Both the position numbers and the translations under genes were made by a program. Below are positions 58,801 through 64,000 of a DNA stretch of 64,000 nucleotides, one piece after another. This stretch comes from Cokeromyces recurvatus (Eukaryota > Mucoromycota > Mucoromycetes > Mucorales > Mucoraceae). The stretch lies in the NCBI RefSeq assembly GCF_025118155.1, contig NW_026251396.1, positions 186,001 through 250,000 of the forward strand. The letters are read 5' to 3'. The number at the start of each line of letters is the position of its first letter. Within the stretch, counting starts at the first letter, position 1. The notes beneath the pieces were generated by a model. It ran no database searches. It was not told the origin of the DNA and saw only the letters and a program-made list of their open reading frames with translations.

Positions 58801-61800
58801 TGTAACTGAGAGTATACTCGAACGTTTGTTACTGGAGCGTAGCACAGGCGGCAATTCTTCTGACTTCTTATTACGTGTTGCTAGACACATTCAATATCAT
58901 CACACTATTTCTTTACCTATTCAGGCTACTTATGTATTATCACTTTTATGTCGTACTATTTCTACTTGGAAGAATGTTCCAAATTTTGTACAATACTTTG
59001 GTGGTACAGATCAAGTTCATGCCATTATTCGAACTTATCTCGAAAAAGCCAAAGATGCTAATCAGAATGAAGTTTTATTGACTTCTATCTGGCAATTAAT
59101 AACTGTACTGTTGGAGACTCAACCTAGTTTAGCAATTCTCTTTTTAGATTGTGGTGATTTCATTATGCCTAGCCCCAAGTCTGCTGTTCGTCTTTTGTCT
59201 AATGAAAATAAATCAAATTCTAGTGCTATTTCCACAAATTCAGTTGATTCTGCTATTCGTGCCGCTGTCGATATTTTAGGGCAATGGGAAACTCTCTTGA
59301 TCGAGAAGCCCACTGTTATGTCTAATGTTTTGCGTTTCCTTGCCACTTTTTGGAAAACAGCATTTGATCATTATGCTCTTGTAGAACGTACTCGTGTAGA
59401 TAGTGCCATTTGGGATATCTTTGACAAAGTTTTATTCAACCCATCATGTGAAACTGACATTACAGCTGACCATATTCAATCCCTTGATATAATTACAGGT
59501 ACAGATGTTGATAAACATCTTGACACTCATGTACGTCGATTATGTTGTTTAAATCTCAGCAAAGCTTTTATCATGCGTATCATTGCTTACGAAGTTCACC
59601 TAACAGCCAGCAATACTCTGAAGGATAGCTCTGACGTTTCTCAAAAACTTCCTGCTGGTCTTAAAAACTTAATCATCAAGATTAGTGAGACTAACAAACT
59701 TTTATCATTACGTGATTCTTTTGTCAAGAATGATTTTAATCCCGCTACAATACGTGCTGCTGAAGCATCCGCGGAGATGCTTTTACAAACAATCGGTGTT
59801 GATCATCCTGAAAATATTCTTGTAAAAATGGCTCGAATTGGTTTTGCTGATGATGATGCAGCAGGAGAGGCTCGTCAATATGGCGATTCGTACTTGTATG
59901 ACTATCATCTTGCAAGCACCCGAGTTTATTCCCTGTATAAAGATATCGAAAGCAAGCATGAAGATGTTAATTATAACAGTGTTGTTTTAACCCCTGATGT
60001 TCAAGCTGTGTTGGAACTCAAACAGTTCGCTAACCAATTCCTTCAGAATACACTTTTGGCTAACCATAATAGCTCAATTGTTGACTCACAAATCATTTTG
60101 TTGCGTTCATTTAAATCCTTTATTGAAACTTGCTCTAGACGTGTTAATGATTTGATTTGGACTCAAAAGGATACCCGCAATAGCAACCTTTTCAACTTCA
60201 TAAAGAGACTCATCGGCTCTGCTCAACAAGAAACTCGTGATGATGGCGTCACTTTAACTTCTTATAGTATTTTGATTCAATTTATTCGAAACTTAATTGA
60301 AGATTGGATCAATGCGAATAGTGGTGTTGTAACTGGAAATGACACAAATGCTCGTAAAGAGTATAAAAATAAGACTTATGAGCTTCTTTCTGCCTTGTGT
60401 AGTTTATTAGATCGTGAAAACTATGCTTTATTTAATAGTATATGTGATACTACCGCTATTCGTTTCCATAGACCATTATTAGAATCTATTATGCTTTGTC
60501 TTCGTACACTCAATGGTACAATTGAAGATCTTTCACCTTTTTCAAGTAGTGGCTTGGAATTTGAATCTTGCTTATCTAGTCTTTTAACAGTTGTCTGCTC
60601 AAGTTTCCATGTACTAGTTATCAAGGCTGGTTCTTATAGTGCTGCTACATCACTTGTCAGTGAAGAGGTTTTAGAAAGTTGTATCAAGGATGTAACTATT
60701 GTGATATCTCTCATAGAAGAAATGATTAGTCCAAAATATAAGTTTTCACCAGACATTTGGCTTGAGATCTTTGAAAAATCAAATACAATCCCTTCTTTAC
60801 TATCACTTTTTTATAATGGTGTAGAAATTGTTGTAAAGGAAATTAATAGGTAAGTGTATTTATAAATATGTATATGAATATATTTATAATATTAATTTCT
60901 TTTTTTTGTTTTTCTTAAAATATAATAATAGTCAAATATCCCATTTAAATGGTATCTCTAGTATTAGTATTACACCCTATGCTGAATCTGCATTGTACTT
61001 GTTGCTTGCATTATCCAATATTCCAAAGGCGGCCGAAAAACTTGTCAAACATAGCATTTTCGACTCACTTTGTAATAATCTTCTTTCAACACAATTACAG
61101 CAAGGAGCATTGGATTTATTTATTCGATTTGGTGATAGTAACAAAAATGGACCTAATTACGTAGAACGCAACCCTCTTCATTTAATTTGGTGCCAAATTC
61201 TAGCTGTAGTCAATAATATTATACGCACCATTGGCAATTCTGAAATTGTCTTACAAAATACTATTAATTTTATTCAAATGTATGGTCCACAAATAAGTAG
61301 AGCTTTCAAGAACGCAGAAGGAGCTAATGATTCAATCTTTGGATTATCAGCAACTGAATCATTGGCATCACCATTATTAGAGGAAATCGAACGAATTACG
61401 ATGATATTCTTTGGATTAGCTAAATACTTGGAAAGATTACCCAATACGGCTACTGGTTTATTCTGGGCCTTTAAGGAATGTTCGTTAACAACTCTGCAAC
61501 GATTCCTTTATTTCTTCACCCATCCTTCACATATGCAAGCGCAATTGTATCCTGTAGATAATATTGAACGTCAACAAGCACACACTTTTGTTTCTCCTGA
61601 ATCAGAGGATACCACTCCCTCACTATTAACTACCTCTGATAATAAGAGTGAATCAAAATTGCGTATAAGTCAATTAATGCAGAAGATTATCAAGTCTACA
61701 ATGATTATTATACATTATATGCTCAGCACTCTAATTGTCATAACACATACAGATGTCGTCTTGACTTCAAACGTCACAGAATGGCCATTTGGAAATGCAT

Positions 61801-62189
61801 TCCTCTATCCAGATATGCGAATGACTGTAAGCACAAAGGCTTCTTTGGGTACACTAACAGAATGTATGAATGTATGTATTATGATGATTGGACAATGGCA
61901 GGATATCAAGGATTACCCTATTCAAGAATTATTAGACGTTGTTCAAGATTGTGCTTTACTGCTGACAACTCAAATTGCACTCTGGGTTACTAAACCTGAT
62001 CTTTCAGCAGAAACAAGGGTTGAGATTGCTCAAGAAAATATTCTAGACATTACTGAATCAATAAATAAAATAGGAACTTCATTAAGCAAATTACAAGAAG
62101 ATAAGAAACTCAAGAATATCAAGCCAAAACTCAAACTGATACATATGCTACAAAACTTTTTAGGAGATCGCTATTTTGAGAAGTCATAA
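55868..62189 (+). CDS. NUP192: Nucleoporin Nup205/Nup192 family
   Basis: Large alpha-solenoid scaffold of the nuclear pore inner ring. Exons 55868-55899, 55957-60849 and 60932-62189 encode 2060 residues, the size of animal Nup205 and larger than yeast Nup192. Family blocks include VGDYLGDRQEH-like AAYLGDRQEHSVFLLAWSFF, FTRLLASLAG, PQGTRGLFLNTSDDQHVIQY and YSGWHMLISVLASFI. The helical text continues to the end without low-complexity insertions. I chose the ATG at 55868 because MVQSDQEKFAG joins in frame (GG|GTAAAT ... TAG|A) to NYRQLFDTIERGV; reading straight through the 57-bp intron would give an unsupported N-terminus. The central exon of 4893 bp is exceptional for this intron-rich region. 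Confidence 0.94.
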
Positions 62190-62501
62190 AAAAAAAAAAG
62201 GAAGTTTAATTATATGTAAACAGTTTAAAAAATAAAATAGTCATAATAAAGAATAAACATATTACGTTCTGCAATGTATAAAGAAGAAAAAAAAAATTGC
62301 ATTAATTATGTGTTACATGCAAATTTATATATTCACATTCCTATTATATAAAACAGTTTATTCTATATTGTACAGTTGATATATATACAAGTAGAAAAGA
62401 AGAAGAAAAAAGAAAAGATTAAACGCATGTACTTTTGTAATAAATTCCTCTATTTGCTATGCTACTACTACTATTACTACTCTTTTTTTTTTTTTTTTTT
62501 T
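62190..62501. other. Convergent spacer between NUP205 and mitoferrin
   Basis: 312 bp, AT-rich, with a T-run just before the mitoferrin stop. Likely the two 3' UTRs and poly(A) sites. Confidence 0.6.
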
Positions 62502-63617
62502 TTAAATACGATCTATAAATTTATCTTCATCATCACTTGCTAAAAACCATTTGAAATATTCATAAACACTCCAACTAATAGCTGTGCTAGGCATATTTGT
62601 CAATACTCTAGGCTTAAATCCTCTAAAAAAGCCTTTAAATCCATATCGTTCATAAATAATAGATGCTGCCTCCTTTAAGCCATTTACATTTTTGATCTGA
62701 GTATCGGTAGATGAACCTTTTGTTTGTAGTAAAGTCTTTATGACATCAAGTGGAGTTGTGACTGATGAAGCCACAGCACCCGCAATAGCACCTGCCAGCA
62801 TATGTGCTTTTGGATTATAGGATCCCTCTGGATTGAGTTTAGATCGAAAGAATTCGTAAGTAGCAAATTGAACAGATTGAAATGGGATTGACATGGAGAC
62901 GGTGGTGGGGAATGAAATATAAAATGCTTTAATTCCTTCCGCTGAATACACTCTTTTAGCACAATCACGTACTGAATGATAAGTTGAATCGCGTAATTGC
63001 ATTCGTTGTTTTAATACTATTATTTAAAATTAATATCTATATGTATACATATATTTATTCAAATGCAAGTAGGTTACTCACCATCAAAGGGTGTCATTAA
63101 AGCATCATGAGCAAAAGTAGCAATGGCACCAGCAGTACCCGATGCTATCAGTTGATTAGATATTGTAAACGATCGACCAGTAGTTTGTAATTTAGAAGTA
63201 GCTGATAATTGGTCATTAAGCCATTCTTTACAAAATTCATAAGTAGCAAAATGAACAGCATGAGCAGGGCCTGCCCCAACAATGACTGAATAAACTCCTT
63301 TCCATAAATTCCTTGACCCATGCCAACTTTCCTTTGACGCGTGTTTTATAGCTTTGTTTATTTCTGGAGTTGTAAGAACTTGCATTCGAGTCTAACGAAT
63401 TCAATTCATATATATATATATATATATATACATATTAACTCCATCTATTTTCCTTTAACGCATATGTTTACTAAACATATATACATACTCTGATACTGTC
63501 AACTGGATACATGATGCAATGTTCTCCAATCCCTGCCATTGCACCTGCCATTGCATTTTGTGCCATGGTGGAATTAGCACCTAATGATTCATAGTCATGA
63601 TCAATACTTTTATCCAT
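62502..63617 (-). CDS. MRS4: Mitoferrin (mitochondrial iron carrier, Mrs3/Mrs4 type)
   Basis: SLC25 carrier importing ferrous iron across the inner mitochondrial membrane for heme and Fe-S synthesis. Exons 63617-63489, 63391-63082 and 63016-62502 give 317 residues. The three carrier signatures are present: MYPVDSIRTRMQ, MTPFDVLKQRMQ and TTPLDVIKTLLQ. Mitoferrin-specific text includes AGAMAGIGEHCIMYPVDS, GAGPAHAVHFATYEF and SFPTTVSMSIPFQSVQFATY, whose Met and His residues are those implicated in metal transport. Length is normal. Confidence 0.95.
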
Positions 63618-64000
63618 TTTACTTTTTTAATAATAAATACAAGTGCAATAAACAATTTATTGATAAAATTAAATTCTATTCATATATTTATAAAAAAAAA
63701 ATTAAACAGCCGTAAATAGAGCAGCAGGATACCATTGATGATATTATTGCCACCTGAGTCAAATCTAAATATGTAATAATGATATGAAAAGCCCTCTTTT
63801 TCCCCCTCCACACACACACACACATACATACATATACCCTTTAGAGACAAGGACGAAAAAAAATATATATAAAGCTAAAATAGGGAATTCAGTTAAACCT
63901 CTGAGAAGGAAGAGACACAATAGTGTCTTATCCAAAATGAAATAAAAAAAAAAAAAAAGGAAAACAATCAACGTATATGGACTAAAGATACAATAACTTC
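63618..64000. other. Right-edge intergenic sequence
   Basis: Upstream region of mitoferrin and flank. AT-rich, with a short (CA)n at about 63810-63825 and a 14-A run near 63945. No gene seen before the edge. Confidence 0.5.

Noticed and set aside
1..64000. tRNA genes, rRNA and CRISPR arrays
   Set aside because: I looked for B-box-like GTTCGA motifs with pairing arms and for regularly spaced repeats and saw none; a tRNAscan run would be decisive.

Overview
The window is an AT-rich (roughly 70% A+T by eye) nuclear segment from a fungus, most likely an early-diverging Mucoromycota lineage (Mucorales is my best guess). The evidence is many short introns (about 50-80 bp) with GTA(A/T)GN donors and TAG acceptors, very long poly(A)/poly(T) tracts in intergenic and intronic DNA, and a gene set that keeps proteins missing from budding yeast (PUS10, FAM32A, a BAT2_N/PRRC2-like protein, a Nup205-length nucleoporin). 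It also holds a Mucoromycota-style DDE transposase relic and a decayed PD-(D/E)XK-like gene. Gene models were spliced by hand; each exon chain listed keeps reading frame from start to stop unless noted.

Left part (1-19 kb). On the minus strand: the 5' part of an enoyl-CoA hydratase/isomerase cut by the window edge, a complete transportin (Kap104/TNPO1), a small unknown protein, a possible 37-residue protein and a coiled-coil basic Ser/Thr/Pro-rich protein that may be a microtubule factor. From 11 kb on the plus strand: N-myristoyltransferase, an unknown Tyr/Pro-rich protein, PUS10 pseudouridine synthase, a DUF4112 membrane protein and a C2H2 zinc-finger factor.

Middle (19-45 kb). eIF2A (minus), pyruvate dehydrogenase E2 (plus), a decayed Tc1/mariner-type transposase, a HIG1-domain (Rcf2-like) mitochondrial protein, a 2.7-kb stretch with no gene, Prp19 (plus), a PRRC2/BAT2-like protein (minus, with a 17-nt microexon), a DHA1-type MFS transporter (minus, with a 12-nt microexon and an orphan 30-nt exon), a second transposase relic, a broken PD-(D/E)XK-like gene, and an Ecm33-type GPI cell-wall protein.

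Right part (45-64 kb). The exosome cofactor helicase Ski2 (minus) is head-to-head with the Rab geranylgeranyltransferase alpha subunit (plus) across a 212-bp spacer holding 60 consecutive A. That gene ends on the same CTAG that terminates a convergent class-I glutamine amidotransferase. Then come FAM32A, a very large Nup205/Nup192 nucleoporin in nearly one exon, and mitoferrin (minus).

Most genes are housekeeping (nuclear transport, splicing, translation, RNA decay, mitochondrial metabolism) and no cluster or operon-like pathway is evident. The unusual content lies in gene architecture (microexons, tiny first and last exons, a shared stop tetranucleotide, repeats inside introns) and in the decayed mobile or nuclease-like genes. 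I found no tRNA, rRNA or CRISPR signal by eye.
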